Below are positions 1 through 9,219 of a DNA stretch of 64,000 bases, piece by piece. The notes under the pieces are model-generated. The model saw only the letters and a program-made list of their open reading frames with translations, was not told the origin of the DNA and made no database searches. Origin of the DNA: Paludisphaera mucosa (lineage in GTDB: Bacteria > Planctomycetota > Planctomycetia > Isosphaerales > Isosphaeraceae). The position numbers and the translations under genes are program-made. Within the stretch, counting starts at the first letter, position 1; each line of letters begins with the position of its first letter. Location: positions 2,790,001 to 2,854,000 of the forward strand of contig NZ_JARRAG010000002.1 of assembly GCF_029589435.1 (NCBI RefSeq), given 5' to 3'.

Positions 1-2263
1 CGCCGATCTTGAGCCGGGCGTCGTAGAGGTTGAACACCTTGGCGAACTCGTACGCCACGGCCTCGTCGGACGAGACGCCGTCGTGATGGCCGCGTTCGAC
101 CATGAACGGCCGAGGCGCGATCAGCGCGGCCATCTCCGCATAGTTGAACGTGCTCCCCAGGTCGAACTCGAAGATCTCGTACTCTCCGGTCCGGACGTAG
201 CTGTGCGGGCTTCGCGTCGACGCGTTCTTCCAGACCCATTCGTTGAAGTCGGCCGAGCATATGGAAAGGCAGTAGTTCTCGACCAGCGGCGGGATCCGCA
301 TGGCCGACTTCCCGCCGTAGCTCAGCCCGTAGAAGGCGATCCGCGCGGGGTCGACCTGAGGCAGGGTCTTCAGCCAATCGGTGATCTGCTGATGCTGGGG
401 GACGATCATCGAGAAGAGCGTCTTGCCGAGCGGATTGGCCTTGCGCTGGAGGGTGCGGAAGCGGTCCTCGAAGATGTACAGATTCTGGGGTGCGAACGTG
501 ATGAAGCCTCGCTCCGCCAGCCGGACCGCGTATTTGTGATAGGCCGGGTTCTCGACCCGGGGGTCGGCGAGGTCCGTCGGCCGCCCTTCCAGGCCGTGCT
601 GGCAGACGACCACGGGGCGTTTCTCGCCCTCCTTCATCCCCTTCGGCATCAGCAGGATCCCCGAGGCGAAGAGGTCGGGGAAGACGTCCATGACGACCTC
701 GTAGCCCGTGAAGCCGGGCTCGTCGAAGATCTGCCGCGAGCGGACGTTCGGCGGGAGCCTTTCAAGGTCGAAGCGGCCGACGACCTCGGTCGCGAACCGC
801 TCGCGATAGGGCTCGACCGTCTTCGCGTAGGCCTCGATCGACGTCGTGTCGAGGTCCTTCATGAACTCCTTGCGGACGAACGGGCTCTCGACGAGCAACT
901 GCTGGGTGTGGCGGTCGATCTCGTGAAGCTGCCGGTCCTGACGCGCGACGAGCGCGGCGGCGGTCGGCCGCGGACCCTGCGGCGCCGGGCCGACCGGGGC
1001 GAGCTTTCGAGTGGGCTCCAGAGCGGCGAGGAACGCGGCGAGCGCGGGCTCGGACGCGAACGGTCCCTGGCCGTCTCCGCTGGCGAGGACCGAGAGGACG
1101 GGCCTCGGTTCGAGGCCGGCGATCAGCTTCCGGGCCCTTTCGACTTCCGCCTCGACCGTCGCCAACTTCGGCGTGGCGATCCGCCCCGGCGCGCCGCCCT
1201 TCCCCGGCCCGTAGACGAACTCGGGGGCCTTCGCCGCCTCGACGACGAGGGGCCGAGGGGCGATCATCGAGGCCAGTTCCGCGTCGCCGAACTGGTCGAG
1301 GAGGCCGAAGACGTTGCGATCGACGGGCTGCCGCCACACGTCGTCGCGATCGTCGAAATAGCCGCTCACGCAGGCGGCGTCGATCCTCGGGTCGAGCGCC
1401 GCGGCGTAGAGCGCGACGGCCCCCCCTTCGCCATAGCCGAAGACGCCGACCCGGGGTTCCGGCCCGGCTGCGGCGGAATCGACGATCGCCAGGACCTTCT
1501 GGACTTCCAGGCCGAGCAGCGTCCGTCCCAGCACGAACGCCGGACGTTGGAGGAATTCGCGGCTGGTCAGCTGAGCGCCGCCGCCCATGCGGGGGGCGAC
1601 CGCGCGATCGATCAGGACGGGCGCGATCACGGTGAAGCCGCTCTCGGCGAGGCGTCGGGCGACCTGACGCTCGGGCGGGAGGCCGGGCTCGATTCCCGCG
1701 AGTTGCTCGGGAGTCTGGTCGGCGTCGGGGACGACGACGATCACCCCGCTCGACGGCCCCTCCCCCCTGGCCTGGACGAGAAGCCCCTCCCCCGTGACGT
1801 CGCCGATCACGGGCCACCGGATCGCATGGATTTCAAGCGCATCGCCGACGAACGAGACGAGCCCCTCGCCCTGGATGCGGGCGGGCTCGGCGAAAGGGAC
1901 GCGAGGATCGCGGACGCCCAGGATGTGCGCCAGCCTCCTACGATTGGGCTCGATCGACCGTGGGTAGGCCTCGGCCGAAGAGAAGTCGCGCTTCCAGTGC
2001 GAGGCCCGGCCGGCCGCCGATTCGTCGATCTTCCGCAGCAGGAATCGGTCGGCCCCCGCGACGAGTTGGGAGGCGAGATCGCCGGGCATGTCGAGCGGCT
2101 TCGTCCCGGCGATCGGCGGCCCGATCGTCCTGTAATCCGGCCCCGGCTCGGAACCCCGGGCGAGCCCCGCGCCGAGAACCGCCGCGAGCATCGCCACGAC
2201 CGGACGAGTCGCATCCACCCGGACGACGCCGCATCGCTCCGCGAGCTTCCTGAAAGACCGCAT
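1..2263 (-). CDS. Tandem alpha/beta-hydrolase (acetylxylan esterase/dienelactone-hydrolase type), 3' end outside window
   Basis: About 754 residues are visible from an ATG at 2263; the C-terminus lies beyond the left edge. Residues ~10-35 form a signal peptide. Two hydrolase domains follow. The first (~90-400) has the elbow GYGEGG near residue 276, where the nucleophile Ser of GxSxG is replaced by Glu. The second (~480-754) has an intact elbow, GLSYGG, near residue 646, and an APRPFMVERGHHD stretch near 720 that should carry the acid residue. The catalytic His would fall past the window edge. I infer a secreted esterase whose activity resides in the C-terminal domain, the N-terminal one being a degenerate duplicate. 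The substrate is unknown, plausibly acylated polysaccharide. The gene is divergent from the amine oxidase. Confidence 0.8.
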   Translation of the reverse strand, partial: MRSFRKLAERCGVVRVDATRPVVAMLAAVLGAGLARGSEPGPDYRTIGPPIAGTKPLDMPGDLASQLVAGADRFLLRKIDESAAGRASHWKRDFSSAEAYPRSIEPNRRRLAHILGVRDPRVPFAEPARIQGEGLVSFVGDALEIHAIRWPVIGDVTGEGLLVQARGEGPSSGVIVVVPDADQTPEQLAGIEPGLPPERQVARRLAESGFTVIAPVLIDRAVAPRMGGGAQLTSREFLQRPAFVLGRTLLGLEVQKVLAIVDSAAAGPEPRVGVFGYGEGGAVALYAAALDPRIDAACVSGYFDDRDDVWRQPVDRNVFGLLDQFGDAELASMIAPRPLVVEAAKAPEFVYGPGKGGAPGRIATPKLATVEAEVERARKLIAGLEPRPVLSVLASGDGQGPFASEPALAAFLAALEPTRKLAPVGPAPQGPRPTAAALVARQDRQLHEIDRHTQQLLVESPFVRKEFMKDLDTTSIEAYAKTVEPYRERFATEVVGRFDLERLPPNVRSRQIFDEPGFTGYEVVMDVFPDLFASGILLMPKGMKEGEKRPVVVCQHGLEGRPTDLADPRVENPAYHKYAVRLAERGFITFAPQNLYIFEDRFRTLQRKANPLGKTLFSMIVPQHQQITDWLKTLPQVDPARIAFYGLSYGGKSAMRIPPLVENYCLSICSADFNEWVWKNASTRSPHSYVRTGEYEIFEFDLGSTFNYAEMAALIAPRPFMVERGHHDGVSSDEAVAYEFAKVFNLYDARLKIG

Positions 2264-2513
2264 ATCGCGTCGAACTCCGGGACCGTCGAGGTTGTCGGGC
2301 TGGGATTTCGAGGTCGAATCTATCCCAGCCCATCTGCCCGCTCAAGAACGCCGAGCCCGATCGATTCGAAAGTCGGGCGGCCGACCGGGCCGTTCTCGGC
2401 GAATGGTGGACGCGGTATGATGCGTCGATCTCCCGCCCCTCCCGGAGGAGCCGCTCCGCCGCGAATGCGGGCCGGTCGCACCGCCCCTGGCACGATCACG
2501 ATTCGGAGGCCAC

Positions 2514-4466
2514 GTGCTCGAACCCATCCAGATCTCGTCGCGGAAATCCACGTCGCTCCACCCGCTCGAGCCGCTGGGCGCCGAGGAAGTCCGGCGCGCC
2601 GTCGAGATCCTCCGGCGATCGGGCAAGGTCACGCCGACGACCCGGTTCGTCTCGGTCGCGCTGCGAGAGCCGGCGAAGGGATCGGTCCACGGCTGGGACG
2701 GCGGCGCGAAGCCGCCTCGCGAGGCCTCGGCGGTCCTGTTCGACAACGCCGCCAACGCCTGCTACGAAGCGGACGTCGCGCTGGCCGCCGGCGAGGTTTC
2801 GAGCTGGAGGCACGTCCCGGGCGTCCAGCCCACGATGACGATCGACGAGCAGGTCGAGTGCGAGCAGGCCGTGCTGGCCAGCCCCGCGTTTCGCGAAGCC
2901 CTCAAGGCCCACACCGGAGTCGACGACGCCAGCCTGGTGATGGTCGACATCTGGAGCGCGGGGAATTATGGGACGGAGGAGGACCGGACGCGACGGCTCG
3001 CCCGCCCGCTCTGCTTCCTGCGAACCGACCCGACCGACAACGGCTACGTCCGCCCCATCGAAGGCCTGCGCCCGGTCGTCGACCTCAACACGATGGAAGT
3101 GATCCGCATCGAGGATCACGGCCGCTGGCCGCTCCCCCCCGGCGAGGCCAACTACGCCGCGAGCCGGATGCCGCGGTTCCGCGACGACATACGTCCGCTG
3201 GAGATCGTCCAGCCCGAGGGGCCGAGCTTCGAGGTCGAGGGCTATCAGGTCGCGTGGCAGAAGTGGAAGTTCGTGATCGGCTTCAACGCCCGCGAAGGCC
3301 TGACGCTGAATCACCTGCGGTACGTCGACGACGATCGCGAGCGCTCGGTGCTCTATCGGGGCTCATTGACCGAGATGGTCGTCCCCTACGGCGACCCGGG
3401 CGAAACTCAAAGGCGCAAGAACGCGTTCGACGTCGGCGAGTACGGCATGGGCATGTGCGCCAACAGCCTGGAGCTGGGCTGCGACTGCCTGGGCCTGATT
3501 CGCTATTTCGACGCCCACCTGTGCGACAGCCGCGGCGAGCCGCTGACGATCAAGAACGCCGTCTGCATGCACGAGGAGGATTACGGCATCCTCTGGAAGC
3601 ACACCGACCGCCGCCTCCCCGACGCCCCCGAGGTCCGCAGGTCGCGCCGGCTGGTGGTCTCGTCGATCTCCACCGTCGAGAACTACGAATACGGCTTCTT
3701 CTGGTACCTGTACCAGGACGGCACGATCCAGTTCGAGATCAAGCTCACCGGCATCCTCTCGATGGGCGCGGCGCATCCGGGCGAGTCGCCGAAATTTGGC
3801 GTCCTCGTCGCGCCCCAGCTTTACGCCCCCAATCATCAGCACTTCTTCAACATGCGGCTCGACTTCGACCTCGACGGCGTGGACAACACCGTGATGCAGG
3901 TCGACGTCGTGCCCGACGCGATCGACGAGGACAACCTGTTCGAAAACGCCTTCTTCGCAAAGGCGACCCCGCTCAAGACCGAAATCCAGGCCCGGTCGCG
4001 GCTCAACCTGGAGACCGCGCGGACGTGGAAGATCGTCAACCCTTCGGTGAAGAACCACGTCGGCGAGCCGGTGGGCTACAAGCTGCTCCCGGGCGACAAT
4101 TCGGTCCCCTACGCCTCGCCGAACGCCTGGTGGCGCAGGCGGGCCCGGTTCGTCGACAACCACGTCTGGGTCACGCCGTACAGCCCCGACGAGCGCTACG
4201 GGGCCGGGGATTACCCCAACCAGAGCTCCGGCGACGGCGACGGCCTGCTCCGCTGGACGGACCAGGATCGGCCGATCGAGGACGCCGACGTCGTCCTCTG
4301 GTACACGTTCGGCCACACCCACATCCCCCGGCCCGAGGACTACCCGGTGATGCCCGCGGCGTACATCGGCTTCACCCTCAAGCCGGTCGGCTTCTTCCCC
4401 GCCAACCCGGCGAACGACGTCCCGCCGTCGGCGAAGAAGGCGTCCGAGAAGAGTTGCTGCCACTGA
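2514..4466 (+). CDS. Copper-containing primary amine oxidase
   Basis: 650 residues, the usual length for bacterial phenylethylamine/histamine-type copper amine oxidases. The enzyme deaminates primary amines to aldehydes with O2, giving H2O2 and ammonia. All key residues are visible: the TPQ-cofactor Tyr in ENYEYG (Tyr391), the catalytic-base Asp in NAFDVGEY (Asp306), and copper ligands His441 and His443 (HQH) and His603 (GHTHIPRPED). The spacing matches the family (85 residues from Asp to Tyr). The start is a GTG four bases after GGAGG. No signal peptide is seen, so it is probably cytoplasmic. It stands alone between divergent and convergent neighbours, with no amine transporter next to it. 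Confidence 0.95.
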   Translation: MLEPIQISSRKSTSLHPLEPLGAEEVRRAVEILRRSGKVTPTTRFVSVALREPAKGSVHGWDGGAKPPREASAVLFDNAANACYEADVALAAGEVSSWRHVPGVQPTMTIDEQVECEQAVLASPAFREALKAHTGVDDASLVMVDIWSAGNYGTEEDRTRRLARPLCFLRTDPTDNGYVRPIEGLRPVVDLNTMEVIRIEDHGRWPLPPGEANYAASRMPRFRDDIRPLEIVQPEGPSFEVEGYQVAWQKWKFVIGFNAREGLTLNHLRYVDDDRERSVLYRGSLTEMVVPYGDPGETQRRKNAFDVGEYGMGMCANSLELGCDCLGLIRYFDAHLCDSRGEPLTIKNAVCMHEEDYGILWKHTDRRLPDAPEVRRSRRLVVSSISTVENYEYGFFWYLYQDGTIQFEIKLTGILSMGAAHPGESPKFGVLVAPQLYAPNHQHFFNMRLDFDLDGVDNTVMQVDVVPDAIDEDNLFENAFFAKATPLKTEIQARSRLNLETARTWKIVNPSVKNHVGEPVGYKLLPGDNSVPYASPNAWWRRRARFVDNHVWVTPYSPDERYGAGDYPNQSSGDGDGLLRWTDQDRPIEDADVVLWYTFGHTHIPRPEDYPVMPAAYIGFTLKPVGFFPANPANDVPPSAKKASEKSCCH

Positions 4467-4503
4467 TCGAGCCGGCCGGACGGCACGCGATCGGGCCGCG
4501 ACT

Positions 4504-4926
4504 CTATGCCGGCGTCGCCACGGGCTGCGCGAGCGTTTCCGCCTCGCGCTTCGTCACGGCCTCGGCGGCGAGGTGCGCGCAGGCCGTCAGCGCCACGGTG
4601 CTCGCCTGCCACAAGAAGTAGCCCGAGTAGAGATTCTTAGGTTGGAAGAAATACCAGACGCCCAGCGCGGCGATGAAGGCGGCCAGTCCCAGGACGCGGG
4701 CGGTCCGGTAGCGATGAAAGACGTAGGCGAGCCAACCCGCGAGCATGATCGGGTTGGCGAGCCACGCGAAGCTCCAGGGCGGCATCCAGCCGAATGCGAG
4801 GCACGTCCAGCCGTAGAAGTAGTTTGGGGGCCCATTCTCTCCATCGTAGGTGCAGATCGCCGGGAAGACGCACGCGCCGATGTAAAGGGCCAGGAAGATC
4901 AGCGTCAGGATGCGTGTCGGTTTCAA
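4504..4926 (-). CDS. Small integral membrane protein, hypothetical
   Basis: 140 residues with four likely membrane helices (about residues 5-25, 40-65, 75-95 and 100-122), Trp/Phe/Tyr-rich. I do not recognise a family. The start is a TTG preceded by GGGGAC; no ATG is available upstream in frame. The gene converges on the amine oxidase with only 37 bases between the stops. The membrane topology is an inference from hydropathy. Confidence 0.7.
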   Translation of the reverse strand: MKPTRILTLIFLALYIGACVFPAICTYDGENGPPNYFYGWTCLAFGWMPPWSFAWLANPIMLAGWLAYVFHRYRTARVLGLAAFIAALGVWYFFQPKNLYSGYFLWQASTVALTACAHLAAEAVTKREAETLAQPVATPA

Positions 4927-5206
4927 CGGCGTCGTCCCCGGGAAAAGGCTCGCGGCGTGCAGCCCGCCGCGGGATCGGACGAATCTCGCCGGACCGGCGC
5001 CGACCGGGCGGCTCGACGGCGAGCCAGGTCTCGGCCGAAACCTCAGGGCCCGAGTTGCAAACCGCGGCCCGTCGGCGACGAAATCCGGGATACCATGACC
5101 CTGATGCGTTTCCGGTCGAAAAATCAGCTTTGCAGCTCTTGCATGAACATGGGAAAGGGGGCGAAACTATGCCGATTCCTTTCCCCATGCTCCGGAGACT
5201 GCATCG

Positions 5207-7114
5207 ATGAGTTCAACCGTGCGGAAGAGGCAAGGACGACGCCGGTCGGGTTTCAGGCTCGAGGCCCTGGAACCTCGCCAGTTGATGGCCGCGGATTTCG
5301 ATTACGCGATGGCGGAGCGGTTCGGGCGCGACCTGAACGACAACGGGCTCATCGACCTGCCCAACACGGCGACCTATGCCCAGCCGACGACGCTCACGCT
5401 GACCTTCTCGGTGCTCGACGACCCGAATCCCGACCCGGCGACGGTCTACGTCTGGGCGATGCAGGGGAGTTCCGGCCCGGCGACGATCGTGCAGCGGACG
5501 GCGGCCCAGATCGCCGCCGGAAACCTGCCGACCGTCAGCGTGCCCGGCGGAACCTATGATACGACCTTCCAGGAGATCGTGGGCGGCGTGGTCGTGTACA
5601 CGGTCGAGAAGCCGGTGAGCGTGCGCGACATCCTGATCGTCAGCCTGGGCGACAGCTACAGTTCGGGCGAGGGGAACCCGGAGCGCATCCAGGGGCTTTC
5701 GCTGCCGGATTATTTCCCCTCGGGCACGATCCCGTACCTCCAGACCAGCGACCTGAACGAGCTGGCGCCGGCCGCGGCCTTCACCCTGGCCGCCGGCTTC
5801 CTCTCCCAGACGAGCACCGCGCTCTGGGCCGACGGGGCCGACGGCTACTACGGCCCGACCCCCTTCGGCCTGAACATGACCGAGGAGAACCGCGAGTCGC
5901 ACCGCTCGACGGTGGCCGCGACCGCGCAATACGCCCTGCAGCTTGAGCGGTCCGACCCGCATACGTCGGTCACGTTCGTCCACGTCTCGCAGAGCGGCGC
6001 GACGACCCAGACGGCGATCGGGAAGGTCGTCGCCCACGGCATGGAGAACCCGAACTATGTGCTCACGCCCCAAACGCAGCTGATCCAGGCGATCGTGGGG
6101 AGTCGCCCGGTCGACCAGCTCTTCATCTCCCTGGGCGGAAACGACGTCGGCTTCAGCACCCTGGCGACGGGCCTGGTTGTGGGCGACATCGACGTGACGG
6201 ACGTGATCGGGAACGCCTCGACCGTCCAGCCGGGGTCGTTGAACCGGGTCCTGCGCCAGGCCCAAGCGGCGATCGCGAATTCGGACGCGCTGGCCGCCGT
6301 CAAGTTTGTCTTCGACGGCCTGGCAGCCGGGCTCCCGGCCGATTACGCGAGCGTGCAGAACGCGCTGAACACGATCGGGGTGACCCCCGCGGCGACGTTC
6401 ATCACCGAGTACCCCGACCCGACGCGGATTTCCCGAACGTTCATCAACTCGCGCACCGGCCGGCCGTTCACGGTTCCCTGGTGGGGGCCGGCGGTCTTCG
6501 ACGTGCTCCCCCCCGCCTCGATCTCGGCGACCGAGTCGTACTTCGTGTCGCAATCGATCGTCGGCCCGATGAACCAGGCGATCCAGTCGGCGGCCGCGGC
6601 CAACGGCTGGACCTACCTGGGGAACATCTCGAACGCCTTCCTCGGCCACGGCTACGACGCGCCCAAGGTCGGGGATTCGCTGGGGAACCTGCGTTTCATC
6701 CGGACGGCGCGCGAGTCCAGCCTGTTCCAGGGGCCCGTGGGCCTGACCGGTCCGGCGGACACCAAGGGGACGCTCCACCCGAACGCCCTGGGCCATCAGG
6801 CGATCGAGGCGGCGATCCTCGGCGACCTGACGCCGACGGTCGCGACGACCGTGGCGGTACGCGGAGCCACCGCGAGCGTCCGGACGCTGGGCCGCGCCGC
6901 GTCGCAGACGCGGAACGCCGGGCTGACCTACTCGTGGGACTTCGACCGCCTGCCCGGCCAGGGTCGCTTCCGCGCCGACGCCGTCGGCGCCAGAGTCGCG
7001 ATCACCGGGAAGGATCCGGACGGCAAGCCCGGACGCGTGGCCACCCTGCGCGTCACCAACGCCCTGGGCCTCACGACCGAGCGCGCCGTCTTCCTGAGGA
7101 CGCGGGTCGTCTGA
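5207..7114 (+). CDS. Secreted SGNH/GDSL-family esterase with LEPR-XLL N-terminus
   Basis: 635 residues. The N-terminus is Arg-rich and carries LEALEPRQLMAAD, the LEPR-XLL motif that marks exported proteins in planctomycetes. A domain of about 100 residues follows. The SGNH hydrolase comes next: block I GDSYSSGEGNP with the nucleophile Ser near residue 149, block III GGNDVGF near 306, and block V in TKGTLHPNALGH near 524 supplying Asp/His. The last ~85 residues (TYSWDFDRLPGQG...) look like a PKD-type beta domain. It is probably a surface or secreted ester hydrolase. A GGAGA ribosome site precedes the ATG and a strong hairpin lies just after the stop. Confidence 0.88.
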   Translation: MSSTVRKRQGRRRSGFRLEALEPRQLMAADFDYAMAERFGRDLNDNGLIDLPNTATYAQPTTLTLTFSVLDDPNPDPATVYVWAMQGSSGPATIVQRTAAQIAAGNLPTVSVPGGTYDTTFQEIVGGVVVYTVEKPVSVRDILIVSLGDSYSSGEGNPERIQGLSLPDYFPSGTIPYLQTSDLNELAPAAAFTLAAGFLSQTSTALWADGADGYYGPTPFGLNMTEENRESHRSTVAATAQYALQLERSDPHTSVTFVHVSQSGATTQTAIGKVVAHGMENPNYVLTPQTQLIQAIVGSRPVDQLFISLGGNDVGFSTLATGLVVGDIDVTDVIGNASTVQPGSLNRVLRQAQAAIANSDALAAVKFVFDGLAAGLPADYASVQNALNTIGVTPAATFITEYPDPTRISRTFINSRTGRPFTVPWWGPAVFDVLPPASISATESYFVSQSIVGPMNQAIQSAAAANGWTYLGNISNAFLGHGYDAPKVGDSLGNLRFIRTARESSLFQGPVGLTGPADTKGTLHPNALGHQAIEAAILGDLTPTVATTVAVRGATASVRTLGRAASQTRNAGLTYSWDFDRLPGQGRFRADAVGARVAITGKDPDGKPGRVATLRVTNALGLTTERAVFLRTRVV

Positions 7115-7121
7115 CCGAACC

Positions 7122-7152
7122 CCGGCGCGGCGGCGAGAGGTCGCCGCGCCGG
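7122..7152 (+). terminator. Hairpin terminator after SGNH esterase
   Basis: A perfect 11-bp stem (CCGGCGCGGCG paired with CGCCGCGCCGG, extendable by two pairs) with a short loop starts 8 bases after the stop codon. There is no T-run, as is common in GC-rich genomes. Confidence 0.6.
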
Positions 7153-7263
7153 CCTTCCGAGACGGCGGGAGCCCGATTGGAGAGCCGTCGCCGCTGGGGT
7201 AGACTCGGCGGCCGGGGGCTCGAAAGCCACGTGGCTCGGGGCGACCGGTCGGCGGGGGTGACG

Positions 7264-8478
7264 ATGAATCGTTTTGGATGGATCCTGGTGCCGTTCGGGA
7301 TCGGGCTGGCTGCAGCGGGCGCGGCGAATCACTTCTTGGCCGGGCGGCCCCTCGCCGCCCAGTCGGGTGGCGCGCCGACGCTTTCCTCGGTCGCTCCGGG
7401 ATGGAACCAGGGCCTCGCCGCCCTCCCCCACCTGGGTTCGACTCGCTCGCGTGCGATCACGGCCGAGAACCCGACCGGCGAGAAGGCCAGGGGCGGCATG
7501 GCCGTCCCCGACCCCACCGAGAAAAAGTTCCCCGCCTCGGGTCGCGCCGCCGACAAGCTCGGGCAGGGCTGGAAGGTTCGGCCGTTCCTCCGGGTCGATC
7601 GCGGCGCGACCGCGACGTTGATGAACGTGGAGGGGCCGGGCGTCATCCAGCACATCTGGATGGTCGAGGGCCTGAAGCGCGCCCACGTCCTCCGCTTCTA
7701 CTGGGACGGCGAGGACTCGCCCTCCATCGAGGTCCCCGCGCCCGATTTCTTCGCCGTCGGCCACGAACGGTTCGCCCCGGTGAACTCGCTCGCCGTGGTC
7801 GTCAACCCGCGCAATGCGCTGAACTGCTACTGGCCGATGCCCTTCCGCAGGCACGCGCGCGTCACGCTGACCAACGAATCGCCCGCCGAGGACCTCGACC
7901 TGCTGGCCTATCAGATCGACTACGCCGAGGGCGAGGTCCCGGCCGATTCGGGCTACCTCCACGCCCAGTTCCGCCGCGCCCGCACCGACGTCGAGAACCC
8001 GTACGTGATCCTCGACGGCGTCCGCGGACGGGGCCGGTACGTCGGCACGTTCCTGTCCTGGGTCCAGCGCGAGAAAGGCTGGTTCGGCGAGGGCGAGGTG
8101 AAGTTCTTCCTCGACGGCGACGACGAGTTCCCGACGATCTGCGGCACCGGGACCGAGGACTACTTCGGCGGCAGCTACGGCTTCCCGTCCTCGTTCAGCG
8201 GCCCCTACTCGGGCACCGTACTGCCCGCCAGCGACGCCGGCGAGCCGCCCAATTTCTGGAGCCTCTATCGCTGGCACCTGATGGACCCCGTCGCCTTCCA
8301 GAGCGACCTGCGAGTGACCGTTCAGGCCCTGGGCTGGGAGGGCCCCTTCTACAAGAAGCTCGACGACGACATCGCCTCGGTCGCCTACTGGTACCAGACC
8401 GAGCCCCACGCCCCCTTTCCGAAGCTTCCCCGCCTGGCGGAACGGCTGGCGACGGTGCTGCCGACGCCCGGATCCTGA
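7264..8478 (+). CDS. GH172 (DUF2961) glycoside hydrolase-like protein
   Basis: 404 residues starting at the ATG that begins a signal peptide (MNRFGWILVPFGIGLAAAG), which I prefer over longer in-frame extensions. The body matches DUF2961, now CAZy family GH172, whose characterised members act on alpha-fructofuranosides and arabinofuranosides. Seen here are the RVDRGATATLMNVEGPGVIQHIW beta strand region, NCYWPMPF and the hallmark GTGTEDYFGG near residue 298, whose Glu is a candidate catalytic residue. The length fits a single-domain member. It is exported or membrane-anchored by its N-terminus. The substrate cannot be read from sequence. Confidence 0.85.
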   Translation: MNRFGWILVPFGIGLAAAGAANHFLAGRPLAAQSGGAPTLSSVAPGWNQGLAALPHLGSTRSRAITAENPTGEKARGGMAVPDPTEKKFPASGRAADKLGQGWKVRPFLRVDRGATATLMNVEGPGVIQHIWMVEGLKRAHVLRFYWDGEDSPSIEVPAPDFFAVGHERFAPVNSLAVVVNPRNALNCYWPMPFRRHARVTLTNESPAEDLDLLAYQIDYAEGEVPADSGYLHAQFRRARTDVENPYVILDGVRGRGRYVGTFLSWVQREKGWFGEGEVKFFLDGDDEFPTICGTGTEDYFGGSYGFPSSFSGPYSGTVLPASDAGEPPNFWSLYRWHLMDPVAFQSDLRVTVQALGWEGPFYKKLDDDIASVAYWYQTEPHAPFPKLPRLAERLATVLPTPGS

Positions 8479-8514
8479 CCGCGGCCGGTTCGAGACGACC
8501 GGGCCGCCGCGGTC
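8477..8514. terminator. Bidirectional hairpin between convergent genes
   Basis: GACCGCGGC, overlapping the GH172 stop codon, pairs perfectly with GCCGCGGTC across 20 bases that can themselves pair. It lies between the converging GH172 and GNAT genes. Confidence 0.55.
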
Positions 8515-8517
8515 CAT

Positions 8518-9219
8518 TCAACCGCGACGGGCGATCACGGTGAGCTGGATCGCGCGCCGGACGCGGAAGCCGAGCTTCTCGTAGAGCGACTTCGCGCCGT
8601 TCTCCGACTTCACGTGCAGGAACGGGGTCCCGCCCGCCGCGCGGATCTGCGACGCCAGGTAGGCGACCAGCGTCCGCGCGTGCCCCCGACCTCGGAAATC
8701 GGGATCGGTGCAGACCGCGCTGATCTCGGTGAATCGGCCCGGCCGCAGCCGCTCCCCCGCCATCGCCGCGAGGCGACCTTCGAGGGAACGGATCCCATAA
8801 TATCGACCCATGACAATGGTCCGCGTCAGGAACGGCCCGGGTTCGGTCGCGGCGGCGAGGGCCGTCATCTCCGCGACGTCGGGCCGGTCCAGTGCCAGGG
8901 GGGGCGGCGACGACTCCGCGGGCGTCGCCGGGGCCGCGGCCGCCTCCGTCCAGACCATCTGGTCGATCAGGCGGGCCCGGACGACTCGCCAGTCGCCCGG
9001 CGCGCGGACCGGCTCGGTCGTGAACAGGGCCACGGCCTCGTCGGGGCCGACCAGATGCGCGAGGTCCCGGAAGGCTTCTTCCGACGGCTCCAGCAATCCG
9101 GCGAGCGGCGAGACGTCGCCGGGATACCGCCGCGCCGAGCCGTGGATCCGAGCCGTCGCGGCGTGCCCCGTCGTCAGCGAGGTCCAGATGGGGTTATCGA
9201 GCTGCCTGGAGTTCTTCAT
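8518..9219 (-). CDS. GNAT family N-acetyltransferase
   Basis: 233 residues from the ATG at 9219. The GNAT fold is in the C-terminal half: EISAVCTDPDFRGRGHARTLVAYL (motif A, acetyl-CoA binding, ~158-182) and LYEKLGFRVRR (motif B, ~212-222), typical of the FR47-like subgroup. The N-terminal half is variable. The start lies inside the last 26 bases of the RND pump gene, so the two are probably translationally coupled. The position suggests detoxification, but the acetyl acceptor is unknown. Confidence 0.85.
   Translation of the reverse strand: MKNSRQLDNPIWTSLTTGHAATARIHGSARRYPGDVSPLAGLLEPSEEAFRDLAHLVGPDEAVALFTTEPVRAPGDWRVVRARLIDQMVWTEAAAAPATPAESSPPPLALDRPDVAEMTALAAATEPGPFLTRTIVMGRYYGIRSLEGRLAAMAGERLRPGRFTEISAVCTDPDFRGRGHARTLVAYLASQIRAAGGTPFLHVKSENGAKSLYEKLGFRVRRAIQLTVIARRG

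Noticed and set aside
83-4621. 1512-residue plus-strand frame over the esterase and amine oxidase
   Set aside because: It is Arg/Asp/Gly-rich, has no domains and is antisense to one real gene and out of frame with another. Typical of GC-rich DNA.
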